Virus record (IMG/VR): IMGVR_UViG_3300042863_001549
Coordinates: 1-26,209 of that record
Length of the DNA stretch: 26,209 bases
Reading direction: 5' to 3' (one strand)
From: a virus
The notes below the pieces were generated by a model, which was given only the letters and a program-made list of their open reading frames with translations, had not been told where the DNA came from and made no database searches. The translations under genes were made by a program, and so were the position numbers. Below are positions 8,301-14,504 of the stretch, piece after piece. Each line of letters opens with the position of its first letter. The stretch's first letter is position 1.

Positions 8301-11292
8301 TATGAAGAGTAGAATTGCAAATCTTGAATATTATGCGTCACTCAGCTTGTTAGAAAAGAGTGCTGCTGATATGTTAATTCAAGATGAAGCCGGTCTTGAT
8401 AGGTTTAAAAATGGTATCTTCGTTGATACTTTCCGTAATCACTCATTAGGAGACTCATCAAATCCAGATTATCGTATTGTTGTTGATCCTGTTGAAAATA
8501 GCATCCGTCCTCTATATTCTATGCAATCTATCAACTATGATTATCTTTCTGGTTCGAACGTAAGAAAGACCGGTGATCTGATCACTCTTGACTATAGTGA
8601 AGTCGAGTATGCAAACATATCTTCTGTTACCGCAACATTGAACACTGAAAGATCAACATATAGCTTTGTTGGTAATATGACACTTGTTCCAGAAAGTGAT
8701 ATTTGGATCGACACTATCACTCTACCACCAAATGTTATTGACATACAAGATGCTAGTTTGGATGGCCTAGGTGATGCTCAACAAGTAGGTGGCGTAACAA
8801 CCACATGGAATGCTTGGAAAACTTATGTTAGTGGATATACAGTTTACAAAGGAGAAGGTGCCACAAAGACTTTAGTTGGAACATATACAAATCTTACTGC
8901 CGCTCAGGCAGCCGCTGAAAATATTAGAACGACAAGCTTTGGAGCTACTATTGAAACAACATCTATAAATGAAAGAACAGGTTCGGAAGCATACACTTTT
9001 TCTGATGCTGACAGCGTTTCAACAGGTAGTAAAGTTGTAAATACCGATATTGTGCCGTATATTAGACCACAAGTTATTGTCGGATCTGTTACTGGTATTA
9101 AACCTTACGCAAAATATAAGTTATTCTTTGATAATATTGATATGACCTCTTATGTAAGACCGGTTACATATGCTGAATATCTAAATGCTGGAAATATCAC
9201 AAGTTGGACATATAATGTGGGCAGTGATATTTTAGCTGATGCTAATGGTGAGTTGTGGTTTAGATTGAGTTTACCAAATACAGATAATTTAAGATTTACT
9301 GTAGGTTCAAAACTTGTAAGAATTACAGACAGTTTGACAAACTCTGGAGAAGAAACATCTTTTGCTGAAAAAGCTTTCTTTGCACAAGGTACGATTCAAA
9401 CAAAGCAAGATACTATTCTTTCGACGAGACAGGTTGATATAAGAAATGTTCCGCTATTCGAAACAAACAATAGTGCAACATTCCAAACTTTACCTCCTTT
9501 AACTCCACCTAAGAAAAAAAGAAATTTTAATCGTGATTTACCTGACAATATTGTGCCAAGAAACAACAAATGCTGTCTTGCATATGTATTGCCAATTAAA
9601 GTTCCTAACGGCGAAGAAGGCATTTTCTTAACTTCTGTTGATATATTCTGTGCTGAAAAACATCCTACTCTTGGTATGTGGTGTGAAGTAAGAGAACTTG
9701 ACAGTGGTGGTGGAATCACAGGTAATGCTGTTCCATTCTCTGCTGTATGGTTTACAAATGCTGAAGTTCCTATTTCTACTAATGGTAGAGATAACCCATT
9801 AAATGTTGCATTTGAAGCTCCAATCTTCTTGTATGCTAATAAGTCTTATGCTTTCATTATCCATCCAGAAGCGACAAATCCAAACTATTATTTTTGGATC
9901 TCAAGAATTGGTCAGACAGATAGAAATACAAATTTGCAAGTAACAGGTCGTGCTTATAATGGTGCAACATTCACAACAAACAATGATACAATTTGGGTAT
10001 TAGAAGAAAAGACCGATCTAACATGCAAGTGGTATCGTGCATCATTCAATGTAGGATCAGGATATTTTGAAATTGGAAATCAACCAAAAGAAAAGTTGTA
10101 TTTGAATAGCATTGTAGGTAGTCTTGAAGGATTCGGTGAACCATTCGTCACAGGTGATAGAATCACTCTATCTGGAATTCAGGCCAATACTGGGGACTTC
10201 ATTATTGGCAAATCGTCTGGAATCAATGCTAAAGTCATAAGCATTTCTAGTGGAACTTATAAAACATCAAATATTAGATTTACATCTAGTGAAGGTGTAA
10301 CGATTAAGTATGGTGCAAATGGTGTAGTCAAGGCAGATTCGGAAGCTTCAACTGTAAGTACCGTTTCAAGTATCACTAGAGGTGTTGGATTCCTTGAATA
10401 CTATAAGGAATCTCCAACATCAACCCAAATGATCCTATCAAGTTCAAATGGCAAGTTCTCTGTAGGCGAAACAATATTTGATATCTCAGATGAAGGTTCA
10501 GCAAATATTGCTTCTATCAATAACTTAAGATATTCTGTTATAGATTTTGAACCGGCAGTTATTAACTTTGTTCGAACTGGCGTTTCGTATGAAATGGCAA
10601 CATATTCAAATACTGGAACAGCAGACGCATACTTTACTTTTGATGCTAGTGAAAACTATATATTTGATGAAGAAAAAGCTGTATTCTCTCGCTCTAACGA
10701 AATTGCAGCGTCAATAAATTATTCCAATAAAATTAGATCAACAATGACAACAGCTACAGATTATCTATCTCCAGTATTTGATCTTAGAAAATCACATTCA
10801 ATCATTGTTGATAATCTAGTAAACTCGAATACTGTTGGCGAAGCAGCCACACAGGGTGGGCAGCTATTTAATAAGTACATTTCGAAGATTGTGACATTGG
10901 CCGACTATCAAGATGCAGAAGATATGAATGTGTTCTTAACAGCATATCGTCCACCAGATACGGATGTGAAAGTCTGGATGAAACTGTTAAATGGTGAAGA
11001 TTCTGATCCTATGTCTCAGAAAGTTTGGATTGAAATGGAAAAGAGTTATGGTGGTGATGTGACGTATTCTTCAATCGCTAACAAGAACGATTTCAAAGAG
11101 TATAAGTATCTCTTGCCAGCACAAACTGTAAGCACTGGTGGACTTGATGCTAACGGTATATTCACATATAAAGTTGGTGATGCAACATTCAGTACCTTTA
11201 AGTCGTTCCAGATCAAAATTGGTCTTCTTGCCGATAATAGCGCAGTTGTACCAAGAGTTGCCGATCTAAGAACAATAGCATTGCAGATTTAA
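5314..11292 (+). CDS. DUF4815/VrlC-like giant tail or baseplate protein
   Basis: 1992 residues, the largest protein in the window. Residues about 23-80 (YYDDYVDKKEYYRILYKPGF, AVQGRELTQMQTILQKQI, HIFEEGTIVLPG) are the classic start of the DUF4815 family of T4-like marine phages, often annotated VrlC-like. Residues 997-1040 (RIANLEYYASLSLLEKSAAD, FKNGIFVDTF) form a predicted helical or coiled segment typical of the family. Residues about 1420-1590 (KCCLAYVLPIKVPN, GIFLTSVDIFCAEKHPTLGM, KSYAFIIHPEA) form a beta-sandwich-like module seen in phage tip proteins. The C-terminus ends VPRVADLRTIALQI, also family-typical. The AAGAGGA site at 5297-5303 supports the start. Its place after gp8 suggests it replaces the T4 gp9-gp12 set, possibly as the wedge arm that carries fibres. 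The family is clear; the exact role is inference. Confidence 0.82.
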   Translation: MTVGSDYANTEAYNLSTDLNVTPYYDDYVDKKEYYRILYKPGFAVQGRELTQMQTILQKQITRFGRHIFEEGTIVLPGNFQLFANNDSSASGALDYVKIRDVDNSNNNITLSNFDGVVLRGATSNITAYVNIIADGSEISSNTKTLYVDYLSVSSSNTAQKTFLNNETLVSNVGNVVTVSSNATGKGSVFRITEGVIFSKEHFVYFPEQEVILDRYNDNPTAKVGFNIIENIVDYTVDSTLLDPALESSNYSAPGADRLKLTAVLESRAFDDTEGVPNFTTLFTIKDGVIQTYNQRTQYSILKDELAKRTFDESGDYYVSGLDVELRENADSGTNGGLILAALNPDANLISVRVNPGTAYVKGYEVEIIRPEYLITPKSTQYINVNSQIVSAFMGSYVTANNMSGHLELDEGITIDLLDRYNRRVSNGIFTAAAVGNTIGTATVMSVEYNSGVLGTSDGRVDIYITDIRMLGSNSFSSVKSLYSNNATTADFGADIVPDSTTNTTVLREPFNAPLLYYTGSNFTRKVKDYSDLPDTTYYYTTTIPVTIASDGSFTASAPGSDSLPYTGTLSTTDKRELFLNLETSVNVAMSGTVDATIGSNLVNGFSTTCTRLNAGEKVQFSGNSLTFTVLSTPTSDSGTGILQLAELNVPSLNGNTLFRHYGAGSFIDLTTKGVTSGTVRSVTAATPTLTLNLNETFPAGGTTAALSFRSARTSAIQTGKTLRPSRYVKINCANAVTTAGPFNLGFSDVYRIKSIVKKSSSFPTSNTDGTVVTSQFIFNNGQKDTLYDIATIKPTTSLATTDRLLVELDYFIPDFSQGKGFFTVDSYPVNDIASSSTTIGTAEIPIYTSPSSGKKYDLRNHIDFRPVKTITATDATSPGSATEDPGKSNSFNFTSSTLALASPSSEINFDYSYYVARKDIVHVSKNKLFSITQGQPAALPITPQIPEDELAIAELTIAPYPSISSYYGKIIGRQDIASSSRRLASVRQTMRDLGVMKSRIANLEYYASLSLLEKSAADMLIQDEAGLDRFKNGIFVDTFRNHSLGDSSNPDYRIVVDPVENSIRPLYSMQSINYDYLSGSNVRKTGDLITLDYSEVEYANISSVTATLNTERSTYSFVGNMTLVPESDIWIDTITLPPNVIDIQDASLDGLGDAQQVGGVTTTWNAWKTYVSGYTVYKGEGATKTLVGTYTNLTAAQAAAENIRTTSFGATIETTSINERTGSEAYTFSDADSVSTGSKVVNTDIVPYIRPQVIVGSVTGIKPYAKYKLFFDNIDMTSYVRPVTYAEYLNAGNITSWTYNVGSDILADANGELWFRLSLPNTDNLRFTVGSKLVRITDSLTNSGEETSFAEKAFFAQGTIQTKQDTILSTRQVDIRNVPLFETNNSATFQTLPPLTPPKKKRNFNRDLPDNIVPRNNKCCLAYVLPIKVPNGEEGIFLTSVDIFCAEKHPTLGMWCEVRELDSGGGITGNAVPFSAVWFTNAEVPISTNGRDNPLNVAFEAPIFLYANKSYAFIIHPEATNPNYYFWISRIGQTDRNTNLQVTGRAYNGATFTTNNDTIWVLEEKTDLTCKWYRASFNVGSGYFEIGNQPKEKLYLNSIVGSLEGFGEPFVTGDRITLSGIQANTGDFIIGKSSGINAKVISISSGTYKTSNIRFTSSEGVTIKYGANGVVKADSEASTVSTVSSITRGVGFLEYYKESPTSTQMILSSSNGKFSVGETIFDISDEGSANIASINNLRYSVIDFEPAVINFVRTGVSYEMATYSNTGTADAYFTFDASENYIFDEEKAVFSRSNEIAASINYSNKIRSTMTTATDYLSPVFDLRKSHSIIVDNLVNSNTVGEAATQGGQLFNKYISKIVTLADYQDAEDMNVFLTAYRPPDTDVKVWMKLLNGEDSDPMSQKVWIEMEKSYGGDVTYSSIANKNDFKEYKYLLPAQTVSTGGLDANGIFTYKVGDATFSTFKSFQIKIGLLADNSAVVPRVADLRTIALQI

Positions 11293-11296
11293 AACT

Positions 11297-11512
11297 ATGA
11301 AGAAAACTGAGATTCCTGGTGTATATAAAGTAGCAGAAGGTATCCTTGTAAACAGGGATACCGAAGCTCTTCAAAAATATAAGAAGAAGCGCGAAATTAA
11401 GAGAAGAACCGAGCAACAGATAAATACTTTAGAGCAAAAAATGTCCAAGATTGATAAGTTGGAAAGCGATCTGGAAGAAATCAAATCACTATTAAAAAAG
11501 TTGGTAGAATAG
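11297..11512 (+). CDS. Small coiled-coil protein of unknown function
   Basis: 71 residues, lysine- and glutamate-rich. The N-terminal segment (IPGVYKVAEGILVNRD) is followed by a helix from about residue 25 with heptad hydrophobics (INTLEQKMSKIDKLESDLEE, IKSLLKKLVE). No signal peptide or membrane segment is visible. The gene lies 4 bases after the DUF4815 gene and 4 bases before an S74 fibre, with no strong Shine-Dalgarno, so it is probably translated by coupling. Small proteins with this 'PG.YK...GI..N.D' opening occur, as I recall, in other marine T4-like phages, but no function is known to me. It could be a small baseplate or fibre-assembly factor. A perfect 7-bp hairpin lies 42 bases inside the gene. 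Confidence 0.72.
   Translation: MKKTEIPGVYKVAEGILVNRDTEALQKYKKKREIKRRTEQQINTLEQKMSKIDKLESDLEEIKSLLKKLVE
11339..11362 (+). other. Hairpin within the 5' part of the small coiled-coil gene
   Basis: GGTATCC (11339-11345) and GGATACC (11356-11362) are perfectly complementary across a 10-base loop. An outer AGC/GCT pair (11332-11334 with 11366-11368) sits across a small internal loop. There is no following T run, so it is not a classical terminator. It may be an mRNA structure or processing site, or chance. Confidence 0.35.
11419..11426 (+). promoter_or_regulatory. Candidate T4-type late promoter (GATAAATA) upstream of S74 fibre
   Basis: GATAAATA lies inside the small coiled-coil gene, 90 bases before the fibre ATG at 11517. 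It matches NATAAATA, and the distance equals that at 5216 relative to its gene. Confidence 0.4.
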
Positions 11513-11516
11513 ACAA

Positions 11517-12710
11517 ATGGCATTAGCAAACGTAGCACTAACAAACACATTTGATGAATGGCGTACTAGAACGAATCAGTTGGTAGTTCAAAGTAATTTT
11601 TATGAAGTTAATTTGCCAAATTATACATATGCTAATAACATTGGTGTTCAAGCTAATGCTTATGCTAACATTATTGGTGTACAAGCCAATTCTTTCGCTT
11701 CTGTTGCAATAGCGAGTAATAATATAACAGTTGGTAATGGTGCTAATTCTTATGCTAATACTAATATAACAGCAGCCAATACATTCCTTAAAAATTATAT
11801 AGCTAGTTCTAACATAGCAGTTGGTCAAGGCGCTAATAACTTTCTTCTGGCTGTTATAACAGGCGCTAATACCGCAGTTGGCAATGGAGCTAATAATTTC
11901 TTTAAGGCCACAATGAATGGTGCTAACGCCGATGCAAGAATTGCAACAAATCTAACATCAGGCACTGTTCCATCTGCTCGTATAAGCGGATCTTATACCG
12001 GAATCACAGGCGTAGGCACAATTGATACAGGTACTTGGAATGCCACAAATATAGCTCTTAATAAAGGCGGCACAAACGCATCCCTGACCGCAAGTGCGGG
12101 TGCGGTAGCTTATTCTACCGCTTCTGCTCTTGCTTTAAGTGGCGTAGGCGCTTCTGGTTCAGTATTAACTTCAGCAGGAACTTCTGCTCCTACTTGGACG
12201 GTACAATCATCTTTACAGGTTGGCTATGCTACTGTAGCAGGATCTGCAGGTTCAGCAACAACGGCTGGTAGTGCTACTACTGCCGGCACTGTCACAACAG
12301 CAGCACAGCCAAGCATCACTTCAGTTGGAACATTAACATCACTTGCTGTATCGGGCGCTATAACCGCCGGCGGTGATATTACAGCATTTAGTGCTTCAGA
12401 TAAGAGATTGAAGACTAATATATCTCAGATACAAGATTCTCTTCACAAAGTAAATAGCATTAATGGCATAACATTTGATTGGAACGAAGAAGGTCAAAAA
12501 TCTCGTCAGTCGGAAGAAGAAGTTTTTGGTAATAGACGCGAAGCTGGTGTAATAGCTCAAGAGATTGAAGAAGTATTACCAGAAGTGGTAGTTACCAGAA
12601 AAGATGGTTATAAAGCGGTCAGATATGAAAAACTTGTTCCACTACTAATCGAAGCCATCAAAGAACTAACAGCAAAAGTTGAAATGCTAGAATCAAAAGT
12701 TGGAAAGTAG
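11517..12710 (+). CDS. Tail fibre with C-terminal S74 intramolecular chaperone (self-cleaving)
   Basis: 397 residues. Residues about 35-145 are alanine/asparagine-rich repeats with an 11-residue rhythm (ANAYANIIGVQ, ANSFASVAIAS), suggesting a right-handed coiled coil. Residues about 150-225 are the common fibre module with GTIDTGTWNATNIALNKGGT. The C-terminal domain is a peptidase S74 chaperone: SDKRLKTNI, GITFDW, AGVIAQEIEEVLPEVV, YEKLVPLLIEAIKEL. The Ser-Lys pair is intact (Ser294 and Lys299), five residues apart as in phage endosialidase. Cleavage is therefore expected before Ser294, releasing a C-terminal fragment of about 104 residues after trimer folding. The gene is 4 bases after the coiled-coil gene and 4 bases before the adhesin. 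Its ribosome binding site is weak. Confidence 0.87.
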   Translation: MALANVALTNTFDEWRTRTNQLVVQSNFYEVNLPNYTYANNIGVQANAYANIIGVQANSFASVAIASNNITVGNGANSYANTNITAANTFLKNYIASSNIAVGQGANNFLLAVITGANTAVGNGANNFFKATMNGANADARIATNLTSGTVPSARISGSYTGITGVGTIDTGTWNATNIALNKGGTNASLTASAGAVAYSTASALALSGVGASGSVLTSAGTSAPTWTVQSSLQVGYATVAGSAGSATTAGSATTAGTVTTAAQPSITSVGTLTSLAVSGAITAGGDITAFSASDKRLKTNISQIQDSLHKVNSINGITFDWNEEGQKSRQSEEEVFGNRREAGVIAQEIEEVLPEVVVTRKDGYKAVRYEKLVPLLIEAIKELTAKVEMLESKVGK

Positions 12711-12714
12711 ATAG

Positions 12715-13818
12715 ATGGCTACACCAGCATCACCAAATCCACTAAGTTTTAGTCAGATAAACACTGAAGTAGGAAATGCTTCAGGTGCCACACTCAATAT
12801 GGGCAATGCAAAACTTCGTGGTTTATTTCAAGACTTTTCAGGCGAGATTGCTATGTCTTCTGGTCGTGGTAGATCATGGCCGCCGCCAATGACTAGGTAT
12901 ACATCAAGCACTTCTATTTCAGTTCCTGCTGGAATGACAACTATGCTTGTAAAAGCTTGGGGAGCTGGCGGAGGCGGCGGTGGGTGCGGCTCTGGTAATA
13001 ACGGAAAAGGCGGAACAGGCGGTTCAGGTCCTTTTATGTATGTTTCTATACCCGTAACTCCGGGCTGGACGCTCTCTTTGACTATTGGTACAGGTGGAAT
13101 TGGAGGTCAACCTGTTACTGGAGCGATTTCTCCGTATGCAGCGGAAGGTGGTGGTGGCGGTGGATACAGTTCAATATATGTAGGTGGTACTGCTTTATTA
13201 ATAGTTGGCGCAGGCGGCGGCGGTGGAGGCGGTGGCAGTCTTAGCAACGATCACGGCGGATCAGGTGCTGGCGGCGGTACAACATCTACTTTTCCAAGTG
13301 GATTCGCAGGATATAATGCCGGAGCTGCTAGTGGAAATGCTGGAGGCGGCGGTGGCGCAACTCAAGGTGCTGTTGGCGCTGGCGGTAGTGGTGGAGATCC
13401 AGGCATTGCTGGTAGTGGTCAAAACGGTGGTGATGGTGGAAGTAATTCAACGCCCGCATCCGCCGGAGGTTCTCCTGGTGGCGGCCGCGGCGGCAACAAC
13501 GGCAACGAAAGTGGCGGCGGCGGTGGTGGTGGAGCTGGATATTTGGGCGGCGGTGGCGGCGGTAGAAATAATGCTGGCACTAATGGCGTTGGAGGTGGTG
13601 GTGGTGGAGGCGGTTCAAGTTATGTGGGAGGCGGTGTCACTATACTAACTCAAACACCCGGGAATAACGGTGGGTTCGGAGGCGGAAGTGTAAGTCCTCC
13701 AAGCAATACTGACACAGCTTATACTTATCTTTACGGCTACGGCGGCAGCGGATCATCACTTACTGCCGTTCAAGGTGGTGACGGATTCCAAGCAATGATG
13801 GCTATTGCATTCTACTGA
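12715..13818 (+). CDS. Glycine-rich adhesin-like protein
   Basis: 367 residues. Residues 1-50 (NPLSFSQINTEVGNASGATL, NMGNAKLRGL, SGEIAMS) are the 'SFSQINTELG' opening seen on many phage tip proteins. From about residue 65 there is a beta-strand lead (SISVPAGMTTMLVKAWGAGG) and then a long glycine-rich body with runs of 4-8 glycines (about 12955-13690), separated by short aromatic or Ala/Ser pieces such as YSSIYVGGTALLIVGAG. The end (GGDGFQAMMAIAFY) resembles the usual 'GGDG...I.F' terminus. By analogy with gp38-type glycine-rich adhesins of T-even phages, the body may form a polyglycine-II helix sandwich presenting receptor-binding loops. This is structural analogy, not demonstrated homology. 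The GGC/GGT runs raise local GC well above the neighbours. Confidence 0.75.
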   Translation: MATPASPNPLSFSQINTEVGNASGATLNMGNAKLRGLFQDFSGEIAMSSGRGRSWPPPMTRYTSSTSISVPAGMTTMLVKAWGAGGGGGGCGSGNNGKGGTGGSGPFMYVSIPVTPGWTLSLTIGTGGIGGQPVTGAISPYAAEGGGGGGYSSIYVGGTALLIVGAGGGGGGGGSLSNDHGGSGAGGGTTSTFPSGFAGYNAGAASGNAGGGGGATQGAVGAGGSGGDPGIAGSGQNGGDGGSNSTPASAGGSPGGGRGGNNGNESGGGGGGGAGYLGGGGGGRNNAGTNGVGGGGGGGGSSYVGGGVTILTQTPGNNGGFGGGSVSPPSNTDTAYTYLYGYGGSGSSLTAVQGGDGFQAMMAIAFY

Positions 13819-13830
13819 TGTTGTCATTCA

Positions 13831-13838
13831 AATAAATA
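13831..13838 (+). promoter_or_regulatory. Candidate T4-type late promoter (AATAAATA), intergenic
   Basis: This lies in the 40-base gap between the glycine-rich adhesin and the next gene, the largest gap in the window. AATAAATA fits NATAAATA and is 20 bases before the ATG, with an AAAGG ribosome binding site (13845-13849) in between. It is the most convincing promoter candidate here because the only non-coding gap of this size carries it. Confidence 0.5.
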
Positions 13839-13858
13839 AAAGAAAAAGGTAAAAACTA

Positions 13859-14197
13859 ATGGCAGCTTATGTAGAATTGTATATGGATCAAGGGGCTAAT
13901 TTTAAAAATGTCATCAATCTAACTGATGACGTTACAAATTCTAGTATTTCCCTTCTGAATTATAATGTTCGTAGTCAAATGCGTAGATCGTACTATTCGA
14001 TAAACGCAAGTGCTGATATCGTATGTACCATAACAGATTCCAGTAATGGTGAGATCACTATGTCTCTGGGTTCTGCGAATACATCCAACATAAAGGCTGG
14101 AAGATATCTATTTGATCTGGAAACTGTTGACGGTACTGGTATTGTAAATCGCGTGATTGAAGGTATCATAACAGTCACACCACAAGTAACAAGATAG
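13859..14197 (+). CDS. Small virion-type protein, predicted Ig-like beta-sandwich, unknown function
   Basis: 112 residues starting MAAYVELYMDQGANFKNVIN. The pattern is of alternating beta strands (VRSQMRRSYYS, IVCTITDSSNGEITMSL, AGRYLFDLETVD, RVIEGIITVTP). Proteins of this type (a 'YVELYIDQG..F...I.L.DD' opening and an 'EG.ITVTPQVTR' ending) are, as I recall, frequent next to fibre genes in T4-like marine phages. They resemble the Ig-like N-domain of baseplate upper proteins. Function is not known to me; a fibre-attachment or decoration role is a guess. The start has an AAAGG site with a 9-base spacing and is preceded by a candidate late promoter. The next gene begins 10 bases after its stop. 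Confidence 0.7.
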   Translation: MAAYVELYMDQGANFKNVINLTDDVTNSSISLLNYNVRSQMRRSYYSINASADIVCTITDSSNGEITMSLGSANTSNIKAGRYLFDLETVDGTGIVNRVIEGIITVTPQVTR

Positions 14198-14207
14198 GCA
14201 TAAAACA

Positions 14208-14504
14208 ATGGCCACAAAAGTAATAGTCAATTCTACAAGTCCAAATAGAGTTTCAAGCAAAACTACTGCTGTAAACGTGAACGTAAATTCTGTAGGTCCA
14301 AATAGAGTTTCGGTAAATAATCAACAAAGAGCAACTATCAGAACTGTTGGTGTTGTTCCAGAAATCGAATTCTTTAATAGACTTGCGCTTTTAACAGACG
14401 TTGATGCTTCCGATCCAAACAACAATGAGACATTGGTCTATGACCAGACTTTAAACAAGTATGTAATTAAAACTTTACCAATCGTAGATGGAGGAACATT
14501 CTAA
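14208..14504 (+). CDS. Small fibre-associated protein ending in DGGTF
   Basis: 98 residues. The N-terminal half contains a direct duplication: VNSTSPNRVSS and VNSVGPNRVSV, encoded by related 26-base stretches (14229-14254 and 14286-14311) 57 bases apart. The C-terminal half (LALLTDVDASDPNNNETLVY, DQTLNKYVIKTLP) looks like a short collar or tip module seen in marine phage fibres. The last residues (VDGGTF) resemble the end of the next protein (LDGGIF). The stop TAA is immediately followed by the ATG of the next gene, and the DGG codons form that gene's ribosome binding site. No function is assigned; a structural link between fibre and baseplate is possible. Confidence 0.65.
   Translation: MATKVIVNSTSPNRVSSKTTAVNVNVNSVGPNRVSVNNQQRATIRTVGVVPEIEFFNRLALLTDVDASDPNNNETLVYDQTLNKYVIKTLPIVDGGTF
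14490..14495 (+). promoter_or_regulatory. Strong ribosome binding site GGAGGA inside upstream gene's last codons
   Basis: GGAGGA ends 9 bases before the ATG at 14505. It is read as the Gly-Gly of the terminal DGGTF motif of the preceding protein. This fixes the start of the fibre gene and couples it to the preceding gene (TAA directly followed by ATG). Confidence 0.6.

Noticed and set aside
13205-13648. Alanine/valine-rich frame overlapping the glycine-rich adhesin
   Set aside because: GGC/GGT runs read out of frame give Ala/Val/Trp with no stops. The Gly frame has conserved-looking ends and the correct context.
13819-13858. Intrinsic terminator in the largest intergenic gap
   Set aside because: The gap has no stem-loop and no T tract; it holds a promoter-like box and a ribosome binding site instead.
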